A stretch of 64,000 nucleotides of DNA from Kalymmatonema hyalinum WJT4-NPBG1. GTDB taxonomy: Bacteria; Cyanobacteriota; Cyanobacteriia; Cyanobacteriales; Nostocaceae. Both the position numbers and the translations under genes were made by a program. The stretch spans positions 62,001 to 126,000 of the forward strand of contig JAHHIB010000004.1 in NCBI GenBank assembly GCA_019359075.1, written 5' to 3'. The stretch's first letter is position 1; the number at the start of each line of letters is the position of its first letter. This document shows, piece by piece, positions 43,085 to 52,489 of the stretch. The notes beneath the pieces are model-generated. The model was not told the DNA's origin, searched no databases, and worked only from the letters and a program-made list of their open reading frames with translations.

Positions 43085-44427
43085 CTTTTATCCCCGCCTT
43101 TATTGGTAGTAGGCTGGACGAACAGGATTATCAACAACTGTTGGTTCTTTCCCGTCGCCTGCTTGCTGAGGCGCAAGCGCTTTCCAGTCGTATTGCTGCT
43201 GTTAATGAAATTGCGATCGCAATGAATCGTTCGCTGAAGCTAGATGAGATTTTGCAGGTTGTGGGCAAACAAGCAAAATGGTTGTTAGACTTCGAGCATT
43301 GTAGTGTCTGCCTGTGCAACACAAACAATTCTTGGCGTATAGTGAGGCTGTTTGGTCCTACTGTCGAATTTGACTTTTTTGATCTGACAAGCATGGGTGC
43401 AGTTGCTATGAGCCTGAAAACAGGTCAAGTTCAACTGATTCAGGAAAATTCTGCAAGCGGTTTTCTTAGCCAGTATCAATCGCAGGTGATCATTCCTTTA
43501 GAAAGCGATCATCAGGTGATTGGTACTATCAACTTTGCCACAAGAGCACCAAACATCTACACTCAAGAAGATGTACGCATTGGCTATTTACTAGCCGTGC
43601 AATTATCAGCAGCCATTCGTAATGCTCAACGTTTTGAAGAGTTAAATCGGTTGTATCTTCAATTAGAAGAAGAAAAACGCAACACTGACAAATTGCTTTT
43701 GAACATACTACCAACAGATATTGCTTATGAACTCAAGCAGAATGGTACAGTTCAGCCTGTTTATTATGAATGTGCCTCTGTTCTGTTTACAGACTTCAGG
43801 AATTTTACCAAGTTATCAGAACAGCTGACCCCACAAGAACTGGTTGATGAACTCGCTTACTGTTTTTCTTGCTTTGACCAGTTTATAGAAGCACATAATT
43901 TGGAAAAATTGAAAACAATTGGTGACAGTTATATGTGTGCTGGGGGAATTCCTACTCCTAACAAAACCCATGCCATTGATGCTGTACTAGCTGCTATTAA
44001 CATTCGCACCTTCATGGAATGGCGCAAAAAAGAGAAGCAGCTTTTGAACCAACCACACTGGGATATTCGTATTGGTATCCATTCAGGACCATTATTAGCT
44101 GGTGTGATTGGACACAAAAAGTTTGCTTACGATGTTTGGGGCGACACTGTTAACACCGCTTCCCGGATGGAATCATCTGGTGTTTCTGGAAGCATTAATA
44201 TTTCCCAAGCAACTTTTGAGTTAATTAAGGATTTTTTTGCCGTTCAATATCGAGGAAAAGTCACTGCTAAAAATAAGGGCAAAATCGATATGTATCTTGT
44301 CAAGGGTATTAAAGATAGCTTTGCTTTAGATCGAACAGGTTTATTACCAAATCAGGAATTTAATCAGCTGTATTTTGCTATCCAATCAGGTGCAAATATA
44401 GAACAAGCAAAAGTAGTTAACGACTAA
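43081..44427 (+). CDS. GAF-linked class III adenylyl cyclase
   Basis: 448 residues. A helical start and a GAF domain (about 45-185: VNEIAIAMNRSLKLDEILQV, FEHCSVCLCNTNN, IIPLESDHQVIGTINF) lead through a coiled-coil linker (LQLEEEKRNTDKLLLNILP) to the cyclase domain. Metal-binding Asp are in VLFTDFRNFTKLSE and TIGDSYMCAGGIP. The adenine-selecting Lys/Asp are in EKLKTIGDSYM and AYDVWGDTVN, and transition-state Asn/Arg in NTASRMESSG. All key residues for cAMP synthesis are present, so an active ATP-specific enzyme is expected. The GAF domain is the probable sensor. It follows the CMD-fold gene with ATGA overlap. Confidence 0.92.
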   Translation: MTFIPAFIGSRLDEQDYQQLLVLSRRLLAEAQALSSRIAAVNEIAIAMNRSLKLDEILQVVGKQAKWLLDFEHCSVCLCNTNNSWRIVRLFGPTVEFDFFDLTSMGAVAMSLKTGQVQLIQENSASGFLSQYQSQVIIPLESDHQVIGTINFATRAPNIYTQEDVRIGYLLAVQLSAAIRNAQRFEELNRLYLQLEEEKRNTDKLLLNILPTDIAYELKQNGTVQPVYYECASVLFTDFRNFTKLSEQLTPQELVDELAYCFSCFDQFIEAHNLEKLKTIGDSYMCAGGIPTPNKTHAIDAVLAAINIRTFMEWRKKEKQLLNQPHWDIRIGIHSGPLLAGVIGHKKFAYDVWGDTVNTASRMESSGVSGSINISQATFELIKDFFAVQYRGKVTAKNKGKIDMYLVKGIKDSFALDRTGLLPNQEFNQLYFAIQSGANIEQAKVVND

Positions 44428-44613
44428 AGGACACAATTCACAAATTTATGTAGGGTATCCCTCACTTTGCCAAACTGAACTTTATCAGAACTGTGCCAGA
44501 ACCTTCCTAAAATAAAGCTGCATGAAGATTTCACACGTGTCTTGACGTTGCATCCGAGAGTTCTACATTGCCATCCTGATAATGGTTTTGGTCTTATCAC
44601 CAACTGTATTGGG

Positions 44614-45864
44614 TTATGGGGTTCTTAATTTTGAATTAAGCGTAAGCGCTCTTCGTGCCGCAGGCATACGCGCAGCGTCTCCGATAGGAGAAGAGGTTGA
44701 CTCAGGCGAGGTTGATGCTGGGCTACCCAAGGCATCGCTGTTTTCTAACAATGCATTAGTCGTATTTACAACAACCTGCGCAGCTCCCGTAAAAAACTTG
44801 CGGTCGAGAGTTGCTGGTACATCGCTGGGTTGGTGGTAGTGAGGAGTACGCAAATTTGCGGTATCTGTGACCAGGACTGCACCAACTCCTTGATACCAGA
44901 ATGGGGCGTGGTCGCTACGTAGAGTATCAGGTGTCAGCAAGCCTTTGAGGGGTATTGGCAGTGTGAGTACAGATGGCATTGATTCAATCGTATCCCCCGT
45001 ACTTGCCTTATTAAAAGAGATTGGAGGAAGCATCTGTGAATTTTGAAAAGCATGAAGCAATGGCAAGTGTTCTGCATCGCCCACCACCGCCAAAAAGTCA
45101 CCCTGATCACTGGGTGGAGTCATTGGTAAGCCCGTGGGGTATTTCTGACAACCAGGAGTGTGACAAGCATAACCCACCATATCCATGACAATCACGCCTT
45201 GCAGGTTTTCTAAATGTTTCTTGTTTGTCACAAAAGCTTTACTACCTAAAAGCCCTGCTTCTTCCTTGTCAAAAAAGGCGAGCTGCAATGTTCTAGGAGT
45301 GGGACGCGAACCAAGAAGTCGGGCAATTTCTAAAACTACAGCAACACCACTAGCATTGTCATCAGCACCAGGAGAGATATAGACTGTGTCGTAGTGAGCT
45401 CCGACTAGAATTGCTCCTGCATTTTGATCAGTTCCCGGTCTTTGGGCAAAGACGTTGACACCATCTTCAAACTTCTCTAGCTGAGGTTTCCAGCCCAATT
45501 TTTTCAGTTCGGTTGTGATGTAAGCGCGAGTCCGCGATCGCTCTGCTGGAGTTTGGCGTGTAAAATTTAACCTTTGAACGTGGGCGAAAAGCTGATCAGC
45601 AGAAACTTGTAAGGAAGCAGGGATACGGGGACGCAAAGACGCGGCAGAATTTTCTGTCTGCGTATCTTTGCCTCTGGTTGTCTCTACATCTTTCCCTTTT
45701 GGTGTCTTTGTGTCTTGATTTGCAGTGAGGGAATTGTCAACTCTAATACTGTAAATGACTGACTCCCCATGCTGCTTAACAAACGCGCTCGTGACAACCA
45801 CGGCAACTATTGTCACCAGTAACAAAAGTACCAGCCAAAACGGTTTTTTCAGATATCTCATCAA
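44614..45864 (-). CDS. M28-family zinc peptidase, membrane-anchored
   Basis: 416 residues. One N-terminal membrane span (PFWLVLLLLVTIVAVVVTSA) and a low-complexity Thr/Lys linker put the catalytic domain in the periplasm. The di-zinc ligands fit M28: GAHYDTV (His, Asp), PGADDNASG (bridging Asp), FFDKEEAGLLGS (catalytic and ligand Glu), VMDMVGY (Asp) and TPHYHQPSD (His). Members are aminopeptidases or glutaminyl-cyclase-like enzymes. The last ~25 residues (IGDAARMPAARRALTL) are encoded by a GC-rich interspersed repeat (about 44640-44695), so the original C-terminus was probably replaced. Gene otherwise intact. Confidence 0.9.
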   Translation of the reverse strand: MMRYLKKPFWLVLLLLVTIVAVVVTSAFVKQHGESVIYSIRVDNSLTANQDTKTPKGKDVETTRGKDTQTENSAASLRPRIPASLQVSADQLFAHVQRLNFTRQTPAERSRTRAYITTELKKLGWKPQLEKFEDGVNVFAQRPGTDQNAGAILVGAHYDTVYISPGADDNASGVAVVLEIARLLGSRPTPRTLQLAFFDKEEAGLLGSKAFVTNKKHLENLQGVIVMDMVGYACHTPGCQKYPTGLPMTPPSDQGDFLAVVGDAEHLPLLHAFQNSQMLPPISFNKASTGDTIESMPSVLTLPIPLKGLLTPDTLRSDHAPFWYQGVGAVLVTDTANLRTPHYHQPSDVPATLDRKFFTGAAQVVVNTTNALLENSDALGSPASTSPESTSSPIGDAARMPAARRALTLNSKLRTP

Positions 45865-46064
45865 AATTTTCCCCTCATCTCCTTATCCCCTTGTCTCCTT
45901 GCTGCATCCCTGACATAGGATAACGCAAACACCAAGTTTGACACCGTGTCTTTTGACAGAACAAGTAACTTCATTTAGAGTTCCCATAAAACTTTCTTTC
46001 TTCTTAGCAATCAATCACATTTTTCATTATTAATTGTTGTGATTTATTTAATTTTTAATCACTG

Positions 46065-47288
46065 ATGCTATATTTGTTGCTCATCATGGCTGTGGGGTTC
46101 TTGGGAAGCTTTGGACATTGCTTTGGGATGTGTGGTCCTTTGGCGGTGGCATTTTCCCTGTCTGACAAGCAGGATTCCCATTGGCGTCAGCAATTGCAGT
46201 TTCACGCACTCCTGAACTTGGGGCGAATGTTAAGCTATGTTCTCGTGGGTGCTGGTATTGGGGCATTGGGTTCAGTGTTGCTCGCCAGTGGGCAAATGGC
46301 GGGAATTGGTAGCGAATTACGCCAATGGATGGCGATTATCACTGGTGTTCTGCTGATTTGGTTTGGGCTAGGACAAATAAAACCCCACTTTCTGCCTCAA
46401 ATTCCATTGCTACACCCTCTGGTGCAAGGTTCTCTACACAACTCTCTCAGTCAGGGAATGGTGAAGCTTTCTTTACAAAATAGATGGTGGACACCAGCGC
46501 TTTTGGGTATGACTTGGGGTTTAATGCCCTGTGGTTTTTTGTATGCTGCCCAAATTAAAGCTGCTGAAACAGGCAATTGGTGGATGGGTGGCGCAACAAT
46601 GCTGGCTTTTGGCTTAGGAACTCTGCCTACAATGTTAGGTGTAGGTGTGTCTACATCGTTGGTCAGTAAAGACAGGCGCAGTCAATTGTTTCGCTTGGGT
46701 GGCTGGATCACTCTCACCATCGGCGTGCTAACGCTGCTGCGGACTGGTGACACAATGGTAGATTACACCGGACACGCTGCGTTAATCTGTTTAATTCTGG
46801 CGCTTGTTGCTCGCCCCATCAGCAGCTTGTATGCCGCACCTTTGCGTTACCGTCGTGCGTTGGGAGTAGGGGCTTTTGTGCTGTCTAGTGCTCACACCAC
46901 CCATATGATGGAACATTCCCTGCAATGGAATTTTGCAGCTTTCTTTTTCTTGCCGCCAGAGTACCAGTTGGGCATGGCTTTGGGTGCTGTAGCACTGGTG
47001 TTGATCACTCCCGCAGCCCTCACCAGTTTTGACTCCTTGCAGAAGTCATTGGGCAAGCGCTGGCGATTCATTCATCTATTCAGCGTACCCGCTTTGCTGT
47101 TAAGCTCCATTCATGCTCTGATTATTGGCTCCCACTACTTAGGTTCTTTTCAATCTGGCTGGGGGAATAAATTAGCAGCAGTGTTTCTGGGATTTGTGAC
47201 GCTGGGTGTGTTGCTGGTGCGTTGGCGCTTTTTTTGGTCAATGTTATCTTTACAGAAATTTTATGTTCCCCCAAAAAAGTCGCAGTAA
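46065..47288 (+). CDS. SafE/UreH-like sulfite exporter-family membrane protein
   Basis: 407 residues, mostly membrane-embedded. The N-terminal half is the DsbD/UreH-like transmembrane domain of COG2836 proteins: GFLGSFGHCFGMCGPLAVAF (11-30), with the GHC-GMCG signature, and WGLMPCGFLYAAQIKAA, the second half-motif. The C-terminal half adds spans and HTTHMMEHSLQW, a histidine/methionine-rich segment not usual in short SafE proteins, which hints at metal (copper) handling. The gene is followed by an exported protein gene; a link to cytochrome or copper-protein assembly is inference. Confidence 0.8.
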   Translation: MLYLLLIMAVGFLGSFGHCFGMCGPLAVAFSLSDKQDSHWRQQLQFHALLNLGRMLSYVLVGAGIGALGSVLLASGQMAGIGSELRQWMAIITGVLLIWFGLGQIKPHFLPQIPLLHPLVQGSLHNSLSQGMVKLSLQNRWWTPALLGMTWGLMPCGFLYAAQIKAAETGNWWMGGATMLAFGLGTLPTMLGVGVSTSLVSKDRRSQLFRLGGWITLTIGVLTLLRTGDTMVDYTGHAALICLILALVARPISSLYAAPLRYRRALGVGAFVLSSAHTTHMMEHSLQWNFAAFFFLPPEYQLGMALGAVALVLITPAALTSFDSLQKSLGKRWRFIHLFSVPALLLSSIHALIIGSHYLGSFQSGWGNKLAAVFLGFVTLGVLLVRWRFFWSMLSLQKFYVPPKKSQ

Positions 47289-47412
47289 ATTCACTAAACT
47301 CTCGTTCCTAGGCTATGGGTGGAAACGACTTAGAGGACGCTCTGGCTTAAAAATACATCGTTGTGACCCCACCCCTAACCCCTCTGTGCTTACAAAGAGG
47401 GGGGTTAGGGGG

Positions 47413-48015
47413 GTGAGGTTGTTTCAATGGGTAATATTACTAGGGTTTTTAGTAATATTCACAACAAACACTCCGATCGCCTCTGCCCATAAAGTAACGA
47501 CCGCAGCAGATGTTGGCGCGACCTTACATCTAGAACCAAATGATAATCCTCGCGCTGGGGAAGCGACAAAAACTTGGTTTGCCCTGACTCGTAAAGGTGG
47601 AAAAGCTATCCCTTTGGCACAGTGTAATTGTCAATTAGTTGTTTACGCTGAACCTCACTCACCTAACGAACCACCACTCCTCGAACCACCCTTACAACCT
47701 GTTACCGCTGAACGGTATCAAGGCATACCTGGTACTGAAATTACCTTTCCCAGACCAGGAGCCTATCAGCTACTGCTGAGTGGCAAACCAAAAGACGGAA
47801 GGAGTTTTCAGCCATTTGAGTTAAAGTTTGCGGTGACTGTAGCAGCTGGTTCAGTGTCAATAGAAAAACCAGTCAATGTACAAAATGTCAATCAAAATCT
47901 AGAAAACGTAACAGAGGGGCAAAGACAGGGAATACCACTTTGGGCGATCGCCCTCTCAGGTGTTTTAGCAGTGGGTGTGTTCTTCGGGGTATTGCGAATG
48001 GTCAAGAGGAGGTAG
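47413..48015 (+). CDS. Exported, C-terminally anchored hypothetical protein
   Basis: 200 residues from GTG 47413 (the frame is open to 47206; ATG 47263 is an alternative). I prefer the GTG because a signal peptide follows at once (FQWVILLGFLVIFTTNTPIA, cleavage near ASAHKV), whereas 47360-47410 is a palindromic GC-rich repeat. The mature part is a beta-sandwich-like domain (GATLHLEPNDNPRAGEATKT, CNCQLVVYAEPHSP, RPGAYQLLLSGKP) resembling small CopC/YtkA-type periplasmic domains, though copper ligands are not clear apart from a possible N-terminal His after cleavage. A final span (LWAIALSGVLAVGVFFGVL) anchors it. Probably functions with the preceding SafE-like protein. Confidence 0.65.
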   Translation: MRLFQWVILLGFLVIFTTNTPIASAHKVTTAADVGATLHLEPNDNPRAGEATKTWFALTRKGGKAIPLAQCNCQLVVYAEPHSPNEPPLLEPPLQPVTAERYQGIPGTEITFPRPGAYQLLLSGKPKDGRSFQPFELKFAVTVAAGSVSIEKPVNVQNVNQNLENVTEGQRQGIPLWAIALSGVLAVGVFFGVLRMVKRR

Positions 48016-48031
48016 GTTTTAGGCAGGACAA

Positions 48032-48334
48032 TGTAGAGACGTGACGCCCTATGCCTGCGCCACGCCAAGGGCGTTAGCGAAGCTCCTCTGAAAGAGGCAC
48101 GGGTATGTCCTCCGGACACGCTACGCTTTCACGAAGTGTGCGCTTTGCGCTTACGCCAGTTCCCAGGGCGCGGGAAACCCGCCTATGGCACTTCGTGCCA
48201 CGCTAACGCTAACAGGACTGGCGAACCCGTCGCCGTGAGAGCGGGAGAACGCCACTTGCTACAACCGGGGGAACCCCGGCAACGCAGTGGCTCCCCTCCT
48301 GCATACCGCTGGCTCGCCATGGCACGTCTCTACA
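48032..48334. mobile_element. Element bounded by TGTAGAGACGTG inverted repeats, filled with nested repeats
   Basis: TGTAGAGACGTG (48032-48043) and its exact complement (48323-48334) enclose about 280 bp. The interior is a mosaic of GC-rich palindromic modules (ACGCTACGCTTTCACGAAG, TGGCACTTCGTGCCA, GGGGGAACCCC). The terminal sequence is that of a common cyanobacterial MITE. The interior appears to have accumulated by repeat-into-repeat insertion. No protein gene. Confidence 0.6.
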
Positions 48335-48352
48335 CTACGGAATTATCACTCC

Positions 48353-49351
48353 TCATTTATGGCGACTCTGGTGCCACTGCCAAGCGTGAGTGATAATCTC
48401 CTTGAGAGAAGAGTATTGTGGATGCCAGCCGAGGATTTTTTTGGCTTTGTCCCCACTACCAATCAGTGCAGGTGGATCGCCAGGACGGCGATCGCACTCT
48501 ACGACTTTGATATCTTTTCCTGTCACTTGTTTGGCAGTTTCAATCACTTCTTTGACTGAGAAGCCGTTACCATTTCCTAAATTAAAAACTTCGCTGTCAC
48601 CGCCTTTGAGCAAATATTCCAATCCCAAAACGTGAGCGTCTGCTAAGTCGCTAACATGAATATAATCCCGAATGCAGGTTCCATCAGCCGTGGGGTAATC
48701 AGTGCCGAACACAGAAATAGATTCGCGCTTACCTAACGCTGTCTGCAACACAAGGGGAATCAAATGGGTTTCTGGGTTGTGGTCTTCGCCAAGCCTACCA
48801 TTGGGATCGGCACCAGCGGCGTTGAAATAGCGGAACCGCACCGACTTGAAGCCGTAGGCAACATCAAAGTCAGATAGAATCCGTTCTACCATCAGCTTGG
48901 TCGCGCCATAGGGATTAATCGGATTCTGGGGATGGTCTTCCGGAATTGGCACAACTTCAGGCACGCCATATGTTGCACAAGTAGAAGAAAATACAAAATT
49001 CTTAACAGACGCTGCTAGCATGGCTTCTAACAGGGTCAGGGTGCCGAGAACGTTGTTACGGTAGTACTTCGCCGGGTCGGTAACCGATTCCCCCACGTAA
49101 GCGTATGCCGAAAAGTGGATGACAGCGGCTATATCATGCGTTTTGAATAGGTCATCCAATAGCGGGCGATCGCCTGTGTCTCCTACCACAAGTTCTACTT
49201 GTAAAACTTTTTCTACCAAATCGCGGTGCCCATACACCAAATTATCGAGTATTATCACGTCAAAACCAGCCTGCTTCAGAGCAAGCACCGTGTGGGAACC
49301 GATGTATCCAGCTCCCCCTGTCACCAAAATGGTGGGTTTTCCAGGCGACAT
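48353..49351 (-). CDS. galE: UDP-glucose 4-epimerase
   Basis: 332 residues, complete. It interconverts UDP-glucose and UDP-galactose with tightly bound NAD+. The Rossmann motif is VTGGAGYIGSHTVLAL (10-25). The short-chain dehydrogenase catalytic residues are in FSSTCATYG (Ser/Thr) and NPYGATKLMVE (Tyr-Lys). Substrate-side motifs are RYFNAAGADP, DGTCIRDYIHVSDLADAH and NLGNGNGFSVKEVI. It supplies galactose for cell-envelope or exopolysaccharide synthesis; a sugar-phosphate transferase gene lies 3 kb further on, though not in the same operon. Confidence 0.95.
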   Translation of the reverse strand: MSPGKPTILVTGGAGYIGSHTVLALKQAGFDVIILDNLVYGHRDLVEKVLQVELVVGDTGDRPLLDDLFKTHDIAAVIHFSAYAYVGESVTDPAKYYRNNVLGTLTLLEAMLAASVKNFVFSSTCATYGVPEVVPIPEDHPQNPINPYGATKLMVERILSDFDVAYGFKSVRFRYFNAAGADPNGRLGEDHNPETHLIPLVLQTALGKRESISVFGTDYPTADGTCIRDYIHVSDLADAHVLGLEYLLKGGDSEVFNLGNGNGFSVKEVIETAKQVTGKDIKVVECDRRPGDPPALIGSGDKAKKILGWHPQYSSLKEIITHAWQWHQSRHK

Positions 49352-49496
49352 ATTTTTTCCTTTTAATTTGACGACTACTGAAATTAATTTAATCTACAGG
49401 AGGCAGGTTACTGATCTGGAAAATTACAGATTGTGGATGCAGTTGTAAAAAATTGCTCTAAAATCACTACGATGGTTGTCGTGGTGTGAGGGGAGC

Positions 49497-49566
49497 CACC
49501 CCCGTGCGGAGGTTCCACGCCAGTCACCTGCGGAGGGAAACCCTCCTGCAGTGCTGGCTCCTCCGT
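49497..49566. repeat. GC-rich interspersed repeat
   Basis: Modules CGGAGGTTCCACGCCAGTC, GGAGGGAAACCCTCC and AGTGCTGGCTCCTCC of the same mosaic family as 12599-12745 and 33880-33970. It occupies the middle of the 341-bp gap between galE and the membrane-protein gene at 49693; nothing else is seen there. Confidence 0.6.
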
Positions 49567-49692
49567 TGAGGGGAGTGGCGTTGTGAGGTATTTGAAGTCA
49601 GGTAACAGTACGATTACAATTTGACGATACAATAACCCCACTGCCCCAAAACCTTCAGGCTGACCGCAAAATGAAGATTTGAGAGTCAATCT

Positions 49693-50349
49693 ATGACATT
49701 TGTACTGTTAAGCCGGGTATTACTGTGGCTCCTTGTTGGCACAATTTTATACTCTTTGTTCCAGAGATTCTTTCCCTCAGGAAATTACGTCGCACGATTA
49801 TTCTTAGTCATTCTGTTCGTCGTCGTCTTGCTGTCGTTTATCAACCCCAGGGAACCAGCTGTCGCTTCCTTGTGGAGTGTGATATCTTTTCCGCTCAAAC
49901 CTCTGGGAGCAGCGGTTTTACTGATGATTTTTGCGGCGCAGAGGATAAAAAGTGGCGGAGGAATGGACGCACCAGGAGGATATTTAATAGGTTGGGCGCT
50001 GACAATTTTGTTGTTGGCAAGTACACCAGCTTTTGCGTATTTCCTGGAGCGTTCACCTGTAGCAATGGTGGGCGAGCCATCCATAGCAAGTCTTGACATT
50101 GTCCAAGGGCGGCTCGCATCGTCCATAGGACCAACCCTGCCAACATCTGGGACGCTTGTGGCATTGAGGCAAGACAATACTGTAGCGGACGTCAGTATGA
50201 CACCATACCTGGCGCAAACGACTGTAACTGACATTCGCAGACGAGGGTTGCGACTGGAAGACTTTGTACCTAATGCGGAAGCGTTGCTACAAACAACGCG
50301 AGTGTGGGAAAGTTATCTCACCTATATTTCCGGTTTCTTGCGTGGTTGA
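49693..50349 (+). CDS. Membrane protein of unknown function
   Basis: 218 residues with four or so hydrophobic segments in the first 120 residues (VLLSRVLLWLLVGTILYSLF, LFLVILFVVVLLSFI, FPLKPLGAAVLLMIF, WALTILLLASTPAFAYFL). A soluble C-terminal part follows (IASLDIVQGRLASS, RRGLRLEDFVPNAEALLQTT). The membrane part, including NPREPAVASLWSVISFPLKP, resembles that of cyanobacterial YdcF/ElyC-like proteins, but the DUF218 catalytic domain is absent. It may be a shortened relative or a separate family. Stands alone. Confidence 0.55.
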   Translation: MTFVLLSRVLLWLLVGTILYSLFQRFFPSGNYVARLFLVILFVVVLLSFINPREPAVASLWSVISFPLKPLGAAVLLMIFAAQRIKSGGGMDAPGGYLIGWALTILLLASTPAFAYFLERSPVAMVGEPSIASLDIVQGRLASSIGPTLPTSGTLVALRQDNTVADVSMTPYLAQTTVTDIRRRGLRLEDFVPNAEALLQTTRVWESYLTYISGFLRG

Positions 50350-50506
50350 TAGGCGTTAGGCTAGAAAATGAGCCATCATACAGTCAGCACGCTACACTGT
50401 CGTGGCTGACTTTATTTTTTCGTCATGAGTTGCTTTTTGCACCTGTAGTATGAAGACACCTCGGTTTTGGCTTAGTCTAATATTGAAAAGTTACGTAATT
50501 GCTTGA

Positions 50507-52258
50507 ATGGCAAAATCACGACGGCTGGCTAAACTGTTTGCATACCTGCGCCCCCATTGGCGGGAGGCGACACTAGGTATTATCGCCTTGTTGATTGTTA
50601 ATGGGTTGGGTGTTTACATCCCTCTGTTGATTCGCGCTTGCGTTGATCTACTCTCAATAGAATTCAACTTAAATCAACTCAGAAATCTTGTATTACAAAT
50701 TGTATTATTTAGTTCAGCCATGTGGCTGATCCGGATGGCTTCCCGGATTTGGCTGTTTGGCGTAGGGCGTCAGGTAGAATTTGACCTAAAACAACGGATT
50801 TTTGGACATTTGCTGACGCTGGAACCGTCCTATTTTGCCAGCAATACCGTAGGCGACTTGATTAGTCGGGCGACGAGTGATGTGGACAATATCCGGCGTC
50901 TGTTAGGTTTTGCAGTCCTGAGTATAGCAAATACGGTATTTGCCTACGTTCTTACTCTGCCAGTCATGCTGTCGCTCAGTGTGGATCTCACATTAGCCTC
51001 ACTGGCAGTGTATCCTGTGATGTTTTTCTTGGTGCATTTGTTTAGCAATCGCTTACGCAAGGAACAGTTAGACGTGCAGGAGAGACTCTCCGACATGAGC
51101 GAACTGATTCAAGAGGATGTCAGCGGTATTGCCTTAATAAAAATTTACTCACAAGAAGAAAACGAGCGTCGTGCCTTTGCCGGTAACACTCGCCAACTGT
51201 TGCAGGCTAATGTGAAACTGGCAAAAAGTCAAAACACACTGTTTCCTCTGATTCGTGGGCTAGCCACCGTGAGTTCTTTTATCATCATCTGGATGGGAGC
51301 TATACGGATAGTGAATGGAAGCCTTGCTATTGGTGACTTTATAGCACTCCTGCTTTACGTAGAGCGTCTGGTTTTCCCCACAGCTCTGTTAGGATTTACG
51401 ATTACAGCCTACCAACGGGGTGAAGTGAGCATTGATCGGCTTGAGGCAATTCTTAGTGTCACACCTAAAATAAAAAATGCATCAGATGTCATTCATCTGC
51501 CGCGAGAGCAGGTGAAAGGAGAACTCACAGCAAAAAACCTCAGTTACACTTACCCTGGTTCCACCACTGCCGCGCTAGAAAACGTAAATTTTACCATAGC
51601 TCCTGGGGAAACGGTGGCAATTGTGGGCGCGATTGGTTCGGGGAAATCAACTTTGGCAAATGCTGTGCCAAGACTGTTGGATATTGAACCAGGACAGTTA
51701 TTTTTAGATGGGGTGGACATTACCAAAATCGCCTTGGCTGATTTAAGGAGTGCGATCGCTTATGTCCCTCAAGATAGCTTCCTGTTCAGTACAACGATTA
51801 AAAATAACATCCGCTACGGCGACCCCATCAGCGAACAACAAGAGGTAGAAGACGCGGCGAAACAAGCGCAAATTCACCAAGAAATTAGCTATTTTCCGCA
51901 ACAATATGAAACCATTGTTGGTGAACGCGGCATTACTCTTTCTGGCGGACAAAGGCAACGTACTGCTTTGGCTAGAGCAATGCTTGTCAATGCCCCAGTG
52001 TTAATTTTGGATGATGCCCTTTCCAGCGTAGATAATCAAACAGCGACAGCCATTTTAAGAAATCTCTCTGGTGGTACGCAACGAAAAACAGTCGTTTTCA
52101 TCACTCATCAACTCTCTGCTGCTGCTGCTGCTGACCGAATTTTAGTGATGGACAAGGGTAAAATAGTTCAGACAGGTACGCAGGTAGAACTTTTGCAGCA
52201 ACCAGGGCTTTATAGAACTTTATGGAGTCAGCATCAGGTAGAAGAATTATTGCATTAG
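50507..52258 (+). CDS. ABC exporter (half-transporter, membrane plus ATPase)
   Basis: 583 residues. A six-span type IV exporter membrane domain (about 1-310, with the conserved NTVGDLISRATSDVDNIRR coupling region) is fused to an ATPase. Walker A is VGAIGSGKSTL, the Q-loop YVPQDSFLFS, the signature LSGGQRQRTALARAML, Walker B VLILDDALSSVD and the H-loop FITHQLS. All catalytic residues are intact. It would act as a homodimer or with another half-transporter in the plasma membrane, exporting a lipid or hydrophobic compound; the substrate cannot be read from sequence. Monocistronic. Confidence 0.92.
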   Translation: MAKSRRLAKLFAYLRPHWREATLGIIALLIVNGLGVYIPLLIRACVDLLSIEFNLNQLRNLVLQIVLFSSAMWLIRMASRIWLFGVGRQVEFDLKQRIFGHLLTLEPSYFASNTVGDLISRATSDVDNIRRLLGFAVLSIANTVFAYVLTLPVMLSLSVDLTLASLAVYPVMFFLVHLFSNRLRKEQLDVQERLSDMSELIQEDVSGIALIKIYSQEENERRAFAGNTRQLLQANVKLAKSQNTLFPLIRGLATVSSFIIIWMGAIRIVNGSLAIGDFIALLLYVERLVFPTALLGFTITAYQRGEVSIDRLEAILSVTPKIKNASDVIHLPREQVKGELTAKNLSYTYPGSTTAALENVNFTIAPGETVAIVGAIGSGKSTLANAVPRLLDIEPGQLFLDGVDITKIALADLRSAIAYVPQDSFLFSTTIKNNIRYGDPISEQQEVEDAAKQAQIHQEISYFPQQYETIVGERGITLSGGQRQRTALARAMLVNAPVLILDDALSSVDNQTATAILRNLSGGTQRKTVVFITHQLSAAAAADRILVMDKGKIVQTGTQVELLQQPGLYRTLWSQHQVEELLH

Positions 52259-52489
52259 TTTTTTGCAATATTTGCTATGTAGAAAACGATATTTAAATCT
52301 TTACAACCATTCTCAGGTAAATAGACCTTTTTTGTCTCGCGCTCTACGCTTTAGACGCAAAGAAGAACGCCTAAAAATCTGGTCTAAGTAAACAAAGCCC
52401 GGGTCGGCGGACTTTCTGAAAAGAAGGTTATTGAACTCAAGTGTGAATAATAACTGATAACTAATAATTTAACACTATTAATGACGTCG

